Positions 63,703 through 64,000 of a stretch of DNA of 64,000 nt are shown here, one piece after another; the stretch's first letter is position 1, and each line of letters begins with the position of its first letter. A program made the position numbers and the translations under genes. The stretch spans positions 1,364,001 through 1,428,000 of the forward strand of contig JAHYIO010000004.1 of the NCBI GenBank assembly GCA_020543525.1. Reading direction: 5' to 3'. The notes beneath the pieces were generated by a model. That model did no database searches. It was not told where the DNA came from and saw only the letters and a list, made by a program, of their open reading frames with translations. Origin of the DNA: Coriolopsis trogii (taxonomy: Eukaryota > Basidiomycota > Agaricomycetes > Polyporales > Polyporaceae).

Positions 63703-64000
63703 AGGCCCTCAATTCATTTCACAAGCATATCAGGAATTGAATACCCTAATCGGAGTAAAAGGAGTATTGAGCACATCACACCATCCACAAACTGATGGCC
63801 AGTCGGAAAGAACGATACAAGAAATAGAAGTTGCATTGCGTATATACTGCAGAAACTACCCGGACACATGGAGCGACAAATTAGCGCAATTTGAATTCGC
63901 ACACAACCATCGCACCCATTCAGTCACCAACCGATCACCCTTTGAATTACTCATGGGATATCAACTGAAGGCTCTACCAACAACCAGGCCAGCGGTGAAA
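63629..64000 (+). CDS. Ty3 integrase continuation (copy 2, cut by window end)
   Basis: Resumes with MDTAKMLEQDVYKQFGL in the next frame and carries SNRGPQF (Asp to Asn) and HHPQTDGQSERTIQEIE. The remaining integrase, chromodomain, ORF3 and 3' LTR lie beyond the window. Confidence 0.85.
   Translation, partial: MDTAKMLEQDVYKQFGLSDRIISNRGPQFISQAYQELNTLIGVKGVLSTSHHPQTDGQSERTIQEIEVALRIYCRNYPDTWSDKLAQFEFAHNHRTHSVTNRSPFELLMGYQLKALPTTRPAVK

Larger units (their letters stand above)
58028..64000 (+). mobile_element. Ty3-type chromovirus retrotransposon, copy 2 (truncated by window end)
   Basis: Same element as copy 1 in opposite orientation; positions in the two copies sum to 96874. If full length it should end near 66312. 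The left flank is GCAAC (58023-58027). Coding sequences differ from copy 1 at only a few residues, and both share the pol frameshift and the integrase Asp to Asn change. Confidence 0.92.

Noticed and set aside
30562..64000. Treating the two Ty3 copies as arms of one large inverted duplication
   Set aside because: Sequence between and outside the elements is not mirrored about their centre (48437); similarity stops exactly at the LTR ends, so they are separate insertions.

Overview
The window is nuclear DNA of a filamentous basidiomycete, most likely an Agaricomycete. The evidence is short GT-AG introns, a UTP10 gene typical of mushrooms, and transposon families (KDZ with TET/JBP-like cargo, Ngaro-type tyrosine-recombinase elements, chromodomain Ty3 elements with a post-integrase ORF) known from Agaricomycetes. 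Only about the first 9 kb is ordinary gene space; the rest is nested, rearranged mobile DNA.

Layout. 1-4565 (-): amino-terminal half of UTP10, running off the window start. 5580-8237 (+): a five-exon membrane-anchored coiled-coil protein. 11515-26057 (+): one MFS monocarboxylate-transporter-like gene split into three blocks by two insertions. These are a 7.7-kb CMC/CACTA-like DNA transposon (11757-19471, TA target duplication) inside an exon, and a 4.8-kb Ngaro-type retrotransposon (19664-24460) in the adjoining intron. Removing both gives a continuous spliced reading frame. 26.57-29.3 kb: degenerate GC-rich repeats with many CCGCGCGG motifs.

29.5-64 kb is a rearranged block. Two nearly identical Ty3/chromovirus elements lie in opposite orientation (30562-38846 minus; 58028 to window end plus). 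Their outer flanks do not match as target duplications, but GTTGC next to copy 1 is the complement of GCAAC next to copy 2. Joining those flanks restores an uninterrupted reading frame of a repeat-containing host gene ('gene X': 56001-58027 plus 30561-29566). The 19.2-kb segment between the Ty3 copies therefore appears inverted, either biologically by recombination between the copies or by an assembly flip. Inside it are a decayed KDZ composite (KDZ transposase, TET/JBP-like 2OG dioxygenase, divergent uncharacterised gene, two ubiquitin pseudogene units), a Zn2Cys6-like gene ('gene Y') interrupted by a TIR element, a palindrome with two 3555-bp arms and a 114-bp spacer (47961-55184), and a Tc1/mariner element (56165-57784).

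Many coding remnants carry in-frame stops that are mostly TGA, with GC-to-AT changes at catalytic codons (Ty3 integrase Asp to Asn, Tc1 second Asp to Asn), as expected from methyl-CpG decay of silenced repeats. No tRNA, rRNA or CRISPR was seen. Exon limits were read by eye; protein families were assigned by motif recognition without database searches.
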